Source of the DNA: Aralia elata
Lineage: Eukaryota; Streptophyta; Magnoliopsida; Apiales; Araliaceae
NCBI GenBank assembly: GCA_034770075.1
Contig: CM068382.1
Location: 88,591,766-88,655,765, forward strand
Direction of reading: 5' to 3'
DNA length: 64,000 bases
In this document: positions 21,835-32,084 of the stretch, piece by piece
How positions within the stretch are numbered: the first letter of the stretch is position 1
Layout of the letters: each line of letters begins with the position of its first letter
Translations under genes and position numbers: made by a program
The notes under the pieces: generated by a model
What the model was told of the DNA's origin: nothing
What the model saw: only the letters and a program-made list of their open reading frames with translations
Database searches by the model: none

Positions 21835-23460
21835 TGATAAGTAGGTTTCATACCTACTTATTGGATACTATTTGGTTTCATTTGTTGCTTATCTAATAGC
21901 TACTTAGTACGTTTTCATGCATTTTTCCCTTTCTTTCGGTATTGTTTCACTATTTGCATTCTATGGCTTTTGCACGATTTTTGGGTAGTTTGACACGAGT
22001 TATGATGCAATCATTGTTTGGGAGCTAAATGATTATTTGTTGCTTGTACAGGACACGAGAATCGAGAAATCAGGCTACAGCAGTACAACAGCAAGACTGG
22101 CAGCCGGCGCAGCTGCGCCCAGCTTGGCCTTGTGGCCGGCGCAGCTGCGCCCCTCCTGTCCCTTCCCTGCCTCCCGGGCGCAGCTGCGCCCCTTTTGCAA
22201 AGGGCGCCGGCGCAGCTGCGCCGGTCGCCAGCCAGCCATGCAGACACGTTCCAGCCAGCGAAGCAGCACTTCCATAAAATCATACAATGCCAGATTTTGG
22301 GGTTTTAGTGGAGCAAAACTTTATTATTGGGAATCAGAATAAGTCAATAGAAGACAAATTATGCATGTAATATATTCAATTGAGAATTCAATTTTGAGAG
22401 AGCTTCTCTTCCACAAAAAATAGGAAATTTACTGCATTATTAGATAGAAAAAAAACACTCCAGCTGAGCTTCAATTTTGCTTGAGAACTGAAGAATGGAG
22501 CTATATGGATGCTGAATTGAAGCTTGGGAGCAAGAAATCAAGAATCAACACAACTTGGAAAATCACCAGAAATTACAGAAACGGAAGAACGAAAACAGGG
22601 AGCTTTAATATTTTCTATTTTTGATTAATTTTCCTATTCTGTAATTATGATGATGAACCAATTGTGTAAGATGAATTCTATTATTGTTATTATGAACTAA
22701 GTTTAATTCTTAGGATTATAATGGATCTTTTGCTTAACTGAAAATTGAAGTGCTTCCTTATTATTGCTAGTTAGTTATGAAATGAATGTCTAGCATAATC
22801 TATACTCATTGTTTAATTGCTTGATCACCAATTACTGTGATAATTTATATGGAATTGAGAAAGGAAGTATAAATTGAGATCTAATTATGCTAGCATATGT
22901 TCATAATTTTTACATTCCTCGTGAAGATATGATTCGTGCTTAGGATAGAGATATACCGAAGTACCATATGTGGTCATTAGAGAACTTGTACTTAAACCCT
23001 CTTGATTGTAACTCACATAGAAATATAGTGTGTTAGTCATCTAGGGTGTTCACATTCATTCTATCAATTGTGGATTTAGTGTGATATGAATATGGTGCAT
23101 CGAGAGGTAGTCATATTTTACATTCGTGTTCTTGACCAACATTCTATAATAATCAATTAACAACAATAGGAAGCATGGAAATCTAAGTTTGCATTAAGTG
23201 AAATTATAATCCCAAGCCCATAAAATCTGTATTTGTACAACCATAATTTGTTCTATTTTGTTCATTAGTAATCGTTAGATAATCTCATCACTAAAATCAA
23301 TTATTTAAGGAGACCGAAATAATTATAAAATCGGTGTTTGTAGTCGTAAATGCAATTCTATTCCTCGTGGGATCGATACTTTACTTACTTTATATTACTT
23401 GTGGATCACGTGCACTTGCGTGTATGAGTCGTATTTGTTATACATACAAATATCCCAACA
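21835..23460 (+). repeat. 5' LTR of element D
   Basis: 1,626 bp, TGATAAGTAGG...ATCCCAACA, nearly identical to 58430-60056. The first 30 bases form a hairpin: AAGTAGGT, loop TTCAT, ACCTACTT. Four copies of the D palindrome lie at 22106-22222. Near the 3' end CACG and CGTG (23407-23410 and 23419-23422) flank the loop TGCACTTG. Confidence 0.95.
22106..22222 (+). repeat. Palindrome cluster (GGCGCAGCTGCGCC x4) in the D 5' LTR
   Basis: Copies at 22106-22119, 22138-22151, 22177-22190 and 22209-22222. Each is a self-complementary 14-mer (core GCGCAGCTGCGC) separated by unrelated spacers, so this is an interspersed motif and not a tandem satellite. The core holds a CAGCTG E-box and several CG and CHG methylation sites. 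Confidence 0.9.
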
Positions 23461-23466
23461 AGTTTT

Positions 23467-23484
23467 TGGCGCCGTTGCCGGGGA
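23467..23484 (+). other. Primer-binding site of element D (tRNA-Asp)
   Basis: TGGCGCCGTTGCCGGGGA, 18 bases complementary to the 3' end of plant tRNA-Asp, six bases after the LTR. Confidence 0.9.
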
Positions 23485-23610
23485 ATTGTAATTGCGTTTA
23501 TAACTTTCATCATCAATTTAAATTAGATTGGTTTTAGTTAAACAAATTTGTTCTTATCCTAATTCTATTTTATTTTCTTCTACATTGTGATAGGTACTCT
23601 TGAGTAGTGT

Positions 23611-25185
23611 ATGCATACTCGATCGAAGAATCCTAACCTATTGTCTTTCGTGGATAACATTGAGAAAAGGGTTCAACAGTCAAGTAAGTGTGCTAAAAAT
23701 ACTCTGGAGGATCTAGACCAACCACAAGCAATGGCAGGAGAAGCACAAAAAGCATTGAGAGATTATGCTACGCCAAGGATCAATGATTTGCAATCAAGTA
23801 TCTCAAGCCCGGCCATAACAACCAATTCCTTTGAAATCAAACCAGGGACTATCCATATGATCCAAAATTCTGTCCAATTTGGGTTAATGGTGGTTGATGA
23901 CCCAAATGAGCACTTGATAAATTTTTTGGAGATCTGTGATACATTCAAATTCAGTGGGATCTCGAAAGATGCGGTGAGATTGCGATTATTCCCATTCACA
24001 TTGAGGGATAAGGCAAAGAGTTGGCTACACTCACTACCACCGGGATCTATTACTACTTGGCAAGATTTAGCGCAGAAATTCTTAGCAAAATTCTTCCCAC
24101 CAGCCAAAACTGCTAAGTTGAGAAATGACATCTCTTCATATGAGCAACATTATGGAGAATCCTTGTATAAGACATGGGCGCGGTACAAGGAACTATTGAG
24201 AAAGTGTCCACATCACGGTTTGCCGCAATGGATGCAGCTTAACACATTTTACAATGGGTTAAATATTCAAACACGGGTAGGCATTGATGCAGCTTCGGGA
24301 GGAGCATTCATGGGTAAAAACTATGACGAAGCTTGTGAACTTTTGGAGACCATGGCTGCAAATAACTATCAATGGCCATCTTCTAGATCCAGCCAATCAA
24401 AAGTAGCAGGGATATTAGAGGTTGACATAGCCACTTCACTTCAAGCCCAGATTTCTGCTATAGTCAAAAAGATTGACAACCTATATAAAGGAAAGGGGCA
24501 GCAAGTTTCCATGATTTGTGAGCTTTGTGCAGGTTCACACTCTTCTGATCAATGTGCCATCAATGCTGAATCTGTGCAATTTGTGAGCAACTATAATCCG
24601 GGGAATAGGAATCACCCGAACTTCTCATGGAGCAACCGTCAAGATCATCAACAAGCTCCAAAACCTCTCAATCCTCCGGGGTTCCACAATCAGCAACATG
24701 TCTCAGCTACTGATAAGAAAGTTGCTGAAATGAGTGAAAATTTGGAGAGATACATGGCCAAAACTGATAAGTTGGAACAAGGCCAAACATTAGGTTTCAA
24801 GAATTTGGAAAATCAAATGAGTCAATTGCTCAGCTTGTTATCTAGTAGACCTCAGGGGGGCCTTCCTAGCGACACAGAAATCAATCCAAGGAGGAATGGA
24901 AAGGAGTAATGCCAAGCTGTCACCACCAGAAGTGGGAAGCAAACCCTGCCAACCAGCGCAGCTGCGCCCTTGTCACACGAGAAGCCAGCGCAGCTGCGCC
25001 CTTCTTCAGCGCTAGATCCAGTCGGCGCAACTGCACCCATTTTGAAAAGGGAGACGGCGCAGCTGCGCCCTTCCCCAAAATCTGACCCTGCTGAAATTTT
25101 TGGAGAGGAAGATAGCCTGGAGAAATATGAGCCCACCAGATATTACCCACCAGTCTCGTATCCTCAGAGGCAGTAAAAGCAAAAA
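23611..25185 (+). pseudogene. Element D gag and gag-protease linker
   Basis: It starts at MHTRSKNPN, the same start motif as element E. The retrotransposon gag domain spans roughly residues 70-250 (FEIKPGTIHMIQNSVQFG, LRLFPFTLRDKAKSWLHSLP, WQDLAQKFLAKFFPPAKT). A short zinc knuckle, CELCAGSHSSDQC, has the pattern CX2CX3HX4C, one residue shorter than usual. The frame is open for 432 codons to TAA at 24907-24909, then continues in the same frame through a linker to another TAA at 25174-25176 and into protease. Both stops sit where sibling elements have His/Gln or Gln. The linker encodes repeated AQLRP peptides from the D palindrome. Confidence 0.92.
24955..25069 (+). repeat. Palindrome cluster inside the D gag-protease coding linker
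   Basis: Four copies of the D palindrome (24955-24968, 24987-25000, a degenerate one at 25024-25037, and 25056-25069) lie in the coding frame, three of them reading AQLRP or AAAP-type peptides. The same linker in F and E is an acidic Glu/Lys-rich stretch with no palindromes, so the motif appears to have spread into the D coding region. Confidence 0.85.
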
Positions 25186-26445
25186 ATGGACAAGCAATTC
25201 TCTAAGTTTCTTGAGGTTTTCAAAAAGCTTCAGATCAACATACCATTTGCAGAAGCCTTAGAACAAATGTCGAGTTATGCCAAGTTCATGAAGGGGATTC
25301 TGTCAAGGAAGAAGAAATTGCAAGATTTTGAAATTGTAGCTTTGACAGAGGAATGCAGTGCGGTATTACAAAGGAAGCTACCTCCAAAGTTGAAGGATCC
25401 GGGCAGTTTCACCATTCCTTACACCATTGGAGACCTGTCATTCAAGAAATGCTTATGTGATCTTGGTGCAAGCATCAACCTCATGCCGTTGTCCGTCTTT
25501 ACTCAGTTGGGATTACCAGTACCCAAGCCAACAAATGTCTCTCTTCAGCTAGCAGACCGTTCAGTCACCTATCCGAGAGGTATTATGGAAGATGTTCTTG
25601 TTAAGGTTGATAAGTTCATTTTCCCTGCTGATTTCATAATCCTAGACTTCGAGGAGGACAAGGACATTCCCATCATACTTGGGAGGCCATTTCTAGCTAC
25701 CGGGAGAACTCTTATAGATGTGCAAAAGGGAGAATTGACAATGAGGGTTCAAGACCAAGAAGTCACCTTTAATGTCTTTAAAGCTATGAAATTCCCGACC
25801 GAAGAAGAAGATTGTTTCCGAGTTGATATCATTGAAAATTCAATGACCGAATTTCCACAGCATACCACCCACAAACAAATTCTGGAAAAGATTGTTAATC
25901 CTTCCAGAAAAGACTGGTCATTGAAGCTAGATGAAGCATTATGGGCATACAGAACCGCCTATAAGACACCCCTCGACATGTCCCCTTACCATGTGGTCTA
26001 TGGCAAAGCTTGTCATCTCCCGGTCGAACTAGAGCACAAAGCCTATTGGGCGATTAAAAAGTTGAATTTCGACCCGTCTGCAGCGGGAGAGAGGCGACTT
26101 CTACAGCTAAATGAACTTGATGAGTTCCGATTGCAGGCCTATGAGAATTCTAAACTCTACAAGGAGAAGGTAAAGAGATGGCACGACCGAAAAATTATCG
26201 AGAGGAAATTTGAACCTGGCCAAGCGGTCTTGCTATTCAACTCCAGGCTCAAATTATTACCGGGAAAGCTCAAATCCCGATGGTCGGGTCCCTTTACCAT
26301 CACAGCTGTATTCCCACATGGGGCCGTCAAAATAATTGGAAAGGACAGTGAGAAACCGTTCAAGGTGAATGGCCAACGGCTGAAGCATTATTGGGGAGGC
26401 GAAGTTGATCGCCAAGAATCCTCAATTGTCCTAGCCATGGACTGA
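25186..26445 (+). pseudogene. Element D protease fused by deletion to the integrase C-terminus
   Basis: An open 419-codon frame. The first part is the pre-protease helix region (FAEALEQMSSYAKFMKGIL) and the aspartic protease: LCDLGASINLMPLSVF (active-site Asp in a DLGA setting) and IILGRPFLATGRTLIDVQKG. At about 25850-25885 the sequence jumps to the integrase C-terminus: DWSLKLDEALWAYRTAYKTP, YGKACHLPVELEHKAYWAI, RWHDRKIIERKF, LLPGKLKSRWSGPF and VNGQRLKHYWGGEVDRQ. A fragment of the catalytic-Glu region (encoding AYHPQTN) is present at the joint but out of frame. RT, RNase H and the integrase core are gone, so the product could not support transposition. Confidence 0.93.
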
Positions 26446-26457
26446 GCACCAATGGAT

Positions 26458-26506
26458 AGTCGAGCTAACCGACTTTAAACCAAGCGCTTATCGGGAGGCA
26501 ACCCGA
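26458..26506 (+). other. Conserved twin hairpin after the D pol stop
   Basis: Hairpin I: AGTCG (26458-26462), loop AGCTAAC, CGACT (26470-26474). Hairpin II: TCGGG (26491-26495), loop AGGCAA, CCCGA (26502-26506). It lies 13 bases after the TGA. E, F and G have the same pair in the same place with compensating stem changes. Confidence 0.7.
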
Positions 26507-26635
26507 GTTTATTATTTTTACTTTTTTTATTCTTGTGTGATTTTCATTTAGTTTGCATGATTTCATTTTAACATGATTGTTTGCTTTTCAGGTGTCCAAA
26601 CGCGCCTTCAACCGTATGACTTAAACAGACTTTAA

Positions 26636-26648
26636 GTTTGGGGGTGCA
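26636..26648 (+). other. PPT-like AAGTTTGGGGGT motif downstream of D pol
   Basis: An internal copy of the motif that forms the polypurine tract next to the 3' LTR (58415-58429). Similar internal copies occur at 57299 and about 57766 in D. Confidence 0.6.
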
Positions 26649-26828
26649 TAGTTTCATTGCATTGCGTATGCATCGTTTGTAAGTTTACTAGTTTGAATTG
26701 AGATTTTTGTTTCTTTTTAGATTTGTTGGATATTTATAAGAATTGAGTTTTTCACCTGGAGATTTAATGTGTGTCAAGTGTGTTTAAAAAAAATAAAATA
26801 AAATATTTTTCCAGGTAGCCTGAGCATC

Positions 26829-27027
26829 AGCGCAGCTGCGCCCCACCTTCAGTACATCAGCAGCGCAGCTGCACCGGGACCCTTCAGCACGCGGCACCTG
26901 AGCCTCAGCGCAGCTGCGCCCCACCATCAGTTCATAATCAGCGCAGCTGCGCCGGTGTCTGCCGAACCAAATCTGAGCCTCGGCGCAGCTGCGCCCCTTC
27001 CTAGTTCAACTATGGCGCAGCTGCGCC
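26829..27027 (+). repeat. Palindrome cluster in the D post-pol region (6 copies)
   Basis: Six copies with core GCGCAGCTGCGC (one reads GCGCAGCTGCAC) at irregular spacing of about 30-45 bases, followed directly by a T-run and a TATA box. It matches the LTR palindromes. Confidence 0.9.
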
Positions 27028-27048
27028 CCCCGTCTGAAATTTTTTTTT

Positions 27049-27056
27049 TATAAATA
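27049..27056 (+). promoter_or_regulatory. Probable TATA box of an internal promoter for D ORF3
   Basis: TATAAATA stands after a T-run, about 165 bases upstream of the ORF3 ATG at 27214. The intervening leader is pyrimidine-rich with CTCTCTCT and AACCCTAA-type motifs common in plant 5' leaders. Proximity to the palindrome cluster suggests a promoter that expresses ORF3 separately from gag-pol. Inference from motif and position only. Confidence 0.5.
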
Positions 27057-27213
27057 GAACCCGTCCCATCCATCCTGTCACATCAAAATCATAAACCCTA
27101 AACCTAAACTCTCTCTAGCAGCAGAAGCAAACCCTCTCCCCTCTTCTCTTGCCATTCCTAACCAAACCCTAGCTAAATCAAACCTCTATACCAAACCCTA
27201 ATCACATTCAACT

Positions 27214-27366
27214 ATGTCGAAGTGTGCACGCACACCCCAGCCTTCTTCTTCCTCTAGCAGCAAATCCGAATCAGCGGGTGGTGGCATCAACACTCTGGAT
27301 GCCACCAAATTTGTCAATCTCTCAGCCCAACACTACTACTAGGAGGTGCTAAGCGCCAAATCCTTA
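27214..27366 (+). pseudogene. Element D ORF3, N-terminal part, interrupted by element E
   Basis: ATG at 27214 opens MSKCARTPQPSSSSSSK, a basic then Ser-rich N-terminus comparable to that of ORF3 in element F (MATKRHRGEPSSS). A TAG at 27340-27342 breaks it; reading on gives EVLSAKSL, where E inserted. The frame resumes exactly at 56337 with IPERGLKP, matching KSLIPERG in F. So D's ORF3 is one gene split by E plus a stop. It is an env-position ORF of unknown function. Confidence 0.8.
27362..27366. repeat. TSD of element E (left copy)
   Basis: CCTTA, identical to 56332-56336. Confidence 0.92.
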
Positions 27367-28695
27367 TGATGAGTGGGTTTTATACATACGAATCAGGTAT
27401 TGTTAGACTTAATTATTGTGGTCTTTAAGTGTTTTTAGTATTATTTTATTTGTTTTTGTGTTTATTTACTGTAGGTTGGAGCTGGAGGGGCAAAAGGGTA
27501 AATTTGGAGCTTAAAATACACGTGGTGGCATTTTTGTAAATTCCTGGATAAGGGCTAGCGCCAGAAGCGCTTGGACTAGTACTGAGCTAGCGCCAGAGGC
27601 GCTAGTTCACGATTTTGGGTGCCAAGGTTCAGCTGGAAAGGAAAAGAAGAAGCTAATTCGGAAGAGGATTCTAGTCAATATTGATCAGATAGTGAGAAGA
27701 AACCCTAGGAAGGAACTTGGAGACTTTTATAATTAATCTATTTTTACTTTAGAGAGAACTGAGAGATATTCTGTGGATTACTTTTGTTCAAGCACTGGAT
27801 TTTGATGTGGGTTTAAGCTTACTTTGGAATTTATTCACAATTGGGTTTGATCAATCTACTTCTTCTTTATTCAACTGATTGGTTATTTTCCATGTGTAGA
27901 TTTGCTCCCATAATGGCTTTTGGTTCAGACATGAACTAATCTCCATTATGGGATTCTAACGGATTTTAATATGTAGTTTAATTACAGTCTTGATTGTTAG
28001 ATTGATTTGCATATCATAAGAAACTTCTATCATGATTGTTTTGCACGTATGAATGCTTGATCACCATTCGATTTCAGTACTTATATGGTATTGAAAAATA
28101 ACATATAAGTATGGATTGTAATCATGATAGCTTGCGAATATGAGGCTTAATTGGATAGCTTACTATTTTGTGAATCAGATAGAAATATACTGTTTCACCG
28201 TAGGAGCTAAAATAAGGGCTTGTGCTTAAAATCAGTATAATTGCAATTTCCCATAGAAATATAGTGATTTTGGTTATAGTGGTGATTACATGGTGTGTAT
28301 CAAGTATGGATATTATGTAAGTAGGTCATAATGCATTGACAAATGGTTATGTCTATTTTAGTGTCCTTGGCTACTTTTCTGTGATATGTGGACTTACTAG
28401 CATGATAATGGTAATTAGATGAACTATTAAATGAAGTTAGGATCCCATTAATTCCAGGCTTGATATATTTCGTTAATATTTGCATAGTTAGTTATTAATT
28501 GATATAGAAATAATTTTGTCACCAAAAGTAAATCAATAGTTTAGGCAAATAAGTATAGTGATAGAACTGATGCATAGTGATTTAATTTAATCCTTTCTCT
28601 GTGGGACGATACTCTACTTCCTTTGTATTACTTGTTGACCGTGTATACTTGCACGAGTTAGAGCTCTTTTATTAAAGACTTAAAAAGAGGCAACA
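27367..28695 (+). repeat. 5' LTR of element E
   Basis: 1,329 bp. The second half (28141-28695) is matched by the truncated 3' LTR at 55777-56331. AGCGC-type palindromes (AGCGCCAGAAGCGCT, AGCGCCAGAGGCGCT) lie at 27555-27605. CGTG and CACG (28640-28643, 28652-28655) flank the loop TATACTTG near the 3' end. Confidence 0.93.
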
Positions 28696-28701
28696 AGTTT
28701 T

Positions 28702-28719
28702 TGGCGCCGTTGCCGGGGA
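28702..28719 (+). other. Primer-binding site of element E (tRNA-Asp)
   Basis: The same 18-base tRNA-Asp complement as in D, F and G, six bases after the LTR end. Confidence 0.9.
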
Positions 28720-28841
28720 CAGGCGTTAGATTTTTATTATTATCATCAGTTTTAAGCTATATTGTTTGACTTAGACAAATCTAATCTTTTCTCATTTCTA
28801 TTTTTATTTTTGTTTTGGTTTCAGGTACTTGTAGAATTTTT

Positions 28842-30493
28842 ATGCACACACGATCATACAACTCAGAATTGACACCAGCTCAGGATAATATTGACGGAAG
28901 AGGTTGGAAAGCAAGAGTGCGTAGGAATTTACAAGCACAGTTAGAAAGAACTATTCCGAAGATGGCAGAGGAACAGAGAATCGAGCAAAGAGAGGAACAT
29001 AAAGCTTTGAGGGACTATTCCATGCCAAACATCACGGGATTATAGTCTAGCATAGTCAGACCGGCAATAGCAGCAAATACCTTTGAAATTAAACCGGGCA
29101 CCATTCAAATTGTGCAGAATTCGGTCCAGTTTGGGGGTGCTGCTACAGACGATCCTAATGAGCATCTTTTGAGTTTCATTGAAATTTGTGATACATTCAG
29201 ATACAACGGGGTGACGGAGGATGCCATTCGACTAAGACTGTTTCCATTTTCATTAAGGGATAGAGCAAGAAGTTGGCTTCATTCTTTGCCGGCACGATCA
29301 ATCACTACATGGGAGGACCTAGCACAAAAGTTTCTAGCCAAGTTTTTCCCAATGGCTAAAACTGCAAAACTAAGGACAACAATTTCTCAATTCGAGCAAC
29401 AACAGGGTGAGTCCTTATACGAAGCTTGGGATAGGTACAAGGAGATGCTAAGGAAGTGTCCGCACCATGAGATGCTAGATTGGATGGTGATCAACACATT
29501 TTATAATGGATTGGGATGGCAGTCTAGGCAGATGGTAGATGCAGCTGCGGGTGGAGCTTTAGGAGCAAAGAGCTATGAAAAGGCTTATAACCTTATCGAG
29601 ACTATGGCAGCAAATGATTTCCAGAATCCTACAGCCAGAACGTCACAGCCCAGAGTTGCAGGTTTGTTGGAAGTGGATGCTATTACCCAGTTGTCAGCAC
29701 AGATGGCGGCTATGGCAAAGAAAATAGATTCGTTGTCGGAAAGCAAAGCCAAATTAGTTGCCTTCGTATGTGAGATTTGCGCGGGGTCCCACTCAACAGA
29801 TCAATGTGCTATCAACTCGGAGTCAGTGCAGTATATGAACACTTACAGAAAAGACCAAGGTCAGTTTCAGAACACATATAACCCCAACAACCGCAATCAT
29901 CCAAACTTTAGTTGGTCAAATAATCAAGGACATCAGCAACAACAGTTTCAGCAGAATCAACAATTCCATCTCAGTCAGCGCAACAACAGTTTACTCCACG
30001 ACCACCTTTTCCACCGGGATATTCTCAACAACAACATCCTACTCCATATGCACCTCAGCAAGAAAAGAAATCAGAAATGGAGGAGATGATGTTAAAGTAC
30101 ATGGCAAATACAGAGGTGATGATCAAAAGCCAGGCAGTGGCTATTAAAAATCTGGAAGCTCAGATGGGGCAAATGGCGACTATGCTTAACAGCAGGCCCC
30201 AGGGTTCATTGCCAAGTAACACAGAGGCAAATCCACGGAGAGAGGGTAAGGAACAGTGTCAAGACATTACACTCAGATCGGGAAAGCAATATTCAGGAAA
30301 TGCACCAGAAACAGCAGCACCGAGTTTACAAGGGGATGACACTGGGGTAGAAACTGAGACAAAAATTGAAGCTGAACAGAAAGAGAAGAAGGATGAGTTC
30401 GAGTCGCAACAAGTAGAGAAGGAGAAAGGGAGTTCAGATAAGAAGCCCGTGACTACAGTACCACAAGTTCACCCTCCAGTTCCGTATCCGTAG
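28842..30493 (+). pseudogene. Element E gag
   Basis: Start chosen at MHTRSYNSE (28842) by analogy with D. The frame is cut by TAG at 29043-29045, where D has LQSS and F has LHSS, so CAG to TAG is likely. The gag domain follows (FEIKPGTIQIVQNSVQFGG, LRLFPFSLRDRARSWLHSLP, FLAKFFPMAKTAKL) with the short zinc knuckle CEICAGSHSTDQC. A frameshift in the Gln-rich region (about 29960-30070) moves the reading to another frame, which carries the conserved tail (SRPQGSLPSNTEANPRREGK, DITLRSGKQ) to a TAG at 30491-30493. Confidence 0.9.
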
Positions 30494-31556
30494 AGATTGA
30501 ACAAGCAGAGGGACGATAAACAGTTCAGAAAGTTTTTGGAGGTTTTTAAGAAACTACAAATCAACATACCCTTCGCAGAGGCATTGGAACAAATGCCAAG
30601 TTATGCAAAGTTTATGAAGGGTATACTGTCGAGGAAGAGAAGTTTAGACGAATTTGAGACAGTGGCCTTGACAAAGGAATGTAGTGCAGTGCTTCAACGT
30701 AAATTACCTCCAAAGCTGAAAGATCTGGGCAGTTTCACAATTCCATGCACGATCGGAAAGATAAGCTTCGATAAATGTTTGTGTGATCTTGGGGCAAGTA
30801 TCAACCTAATGTCGTTATCAGTTTTCAGTTAGTTGGGATTGCCGGAACCAAGACCAACAAATATCTCTCTGCAGTTAGCTGATAGATCTATCACATATCC
30901 ACGGGGGATAGTGGAGGACGTACTGGTGAAAGTGGACAAATTTATCTTTCCGGCGGACTTCATCATTCTGGATTATGAGGAAGACAAAAATATACCAATC
31001 ATACTAGGGAGACCATTCCTAGCCACGGGGAGAACTTTGATAGACGTGCAAAAAGGGGAGCTTACAATGCGGGTACATGATCAGGAAGTGACGTTTAATG
31101 TCTTCAAAGCAATAAAGCTCCCAACCGATGAAGAAGAATGCTTCAGAGTAGACTTGGTGGATAGTATAGTGCATGATGAAGTTGAAAGTTTGTTGGGCTA
31201 TGAACCACTGCAGAGAGTGATTGCTGAAAATTCAGATTTGGAGGATGAAGAATGTGCCGAACTTGTGCAATATTTGGATACCACCCCCAAATTTGAAAAA
31301 TTCAGAACACCTATCGAGCCACTTACGAAAGCGGGAGAGACATCGGTAAAGTTGAAACCATCTCTTGAGATACCTCCCGAACTTGAACTTAAACCACTTC
31401 CAGAACATCTCAGGCACGCATTTTTAAATAAAGATTCAAAGCTACCTGTGATTATTTCTTCTGCACTAACATCTTTTCAGGAGGAAAAATTGCTACGAGT
31501 GCTTAGAGAGTTTAAATCAGCTATTGGATGGACGATAGCCGATATCAAGGGGATAA
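30494..31556 (+). pseudogene. Element E protease and RT entry, up to the F insertion
   Basis: The frame continues from gag's tail. FAEALEQMPSYAKFMKGILSR precedes the aspartic protease LCDLGASINLMSLSVF, a TAG at 30830-30832 (siblings have Gln), then IILGRPFLATGRTLIDVQKG. After an acidic linker the RT lead-in PPELELKPLPEHLRHAFL and FKSAIGWTIADIKG ends at the F insertion; the same codon series resumes at 44514 with ISPSFCMHKILLED. Confidence 0.92.
31552..31556. repeat. TSD of element F (left copy)
   Basis: GATAA, identical to 44513-44517. Confidence 0.93.
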
Positions 31557-32084
31557 TGATGAGTGTGTTTTATACACACAATTTGGGTACTTTTGGCCTT
31601 GATAATTTGCAAATCTTTAAGTATTTTATAAAGTTTCCATGTACTTTTATCGTATTTTTACGTAAATGAGTTTTAGTTACTTTTACATGTTTTAAGTTGC
31701 TTTGATGCATTTTTATTATGTGTGTAGGAATTGAAATAAAGACCGCGCGGATCGTTGTTTGGATTGACTCATTGTCCGTGCCTGGACGTCTGTGCCCGAA
31801 TGGTAACGTGATGGATTGTGGTGATTGGCGACGCCCGGTGCTTAATTTGACAATATTTGATAGTTGGGCGTGCGCGGCGTCGGATGGTGTGCACGGCGTG
31901 CGGCATTGGCCAAACCACCCGGGCATGCCCGTGCTTGGATTTCCGTGCCCGGAGGTTATGACGATGAAAATTTATGTTTGGCGACGTTTGGGGCTTAATT
32001 TGATGACATATAGAAGTTGGGCGTGCACGACATTGGATGGCGTGCACGGTGTGCGGCGTCGACCAAGCCGCGTGCACGGCGTGC

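Noticed and set aside
22011..22342. Four overlapping open frames around the D LTR palindromes (again at 58607-58923)
   Set aside because: Stop-poor GC palindromes produce them in several frames on both strands; they occur in both LTRs and have no coding signature.
23467..23484. tRNA-Asp-like 18-mers at four places as possible tRNA genes or fragments
   Set aside because: Each lies 5-6 bases after an LTR and only the 3'-end complement is present, so they are primer-binding sites.
22106..27027. Regularly repeated palindromes that could suggest a CRISPR array
   Set aside because: Plant genome, irregular spacing, units inside LTRs and coding sequence, no leader or cas genes.
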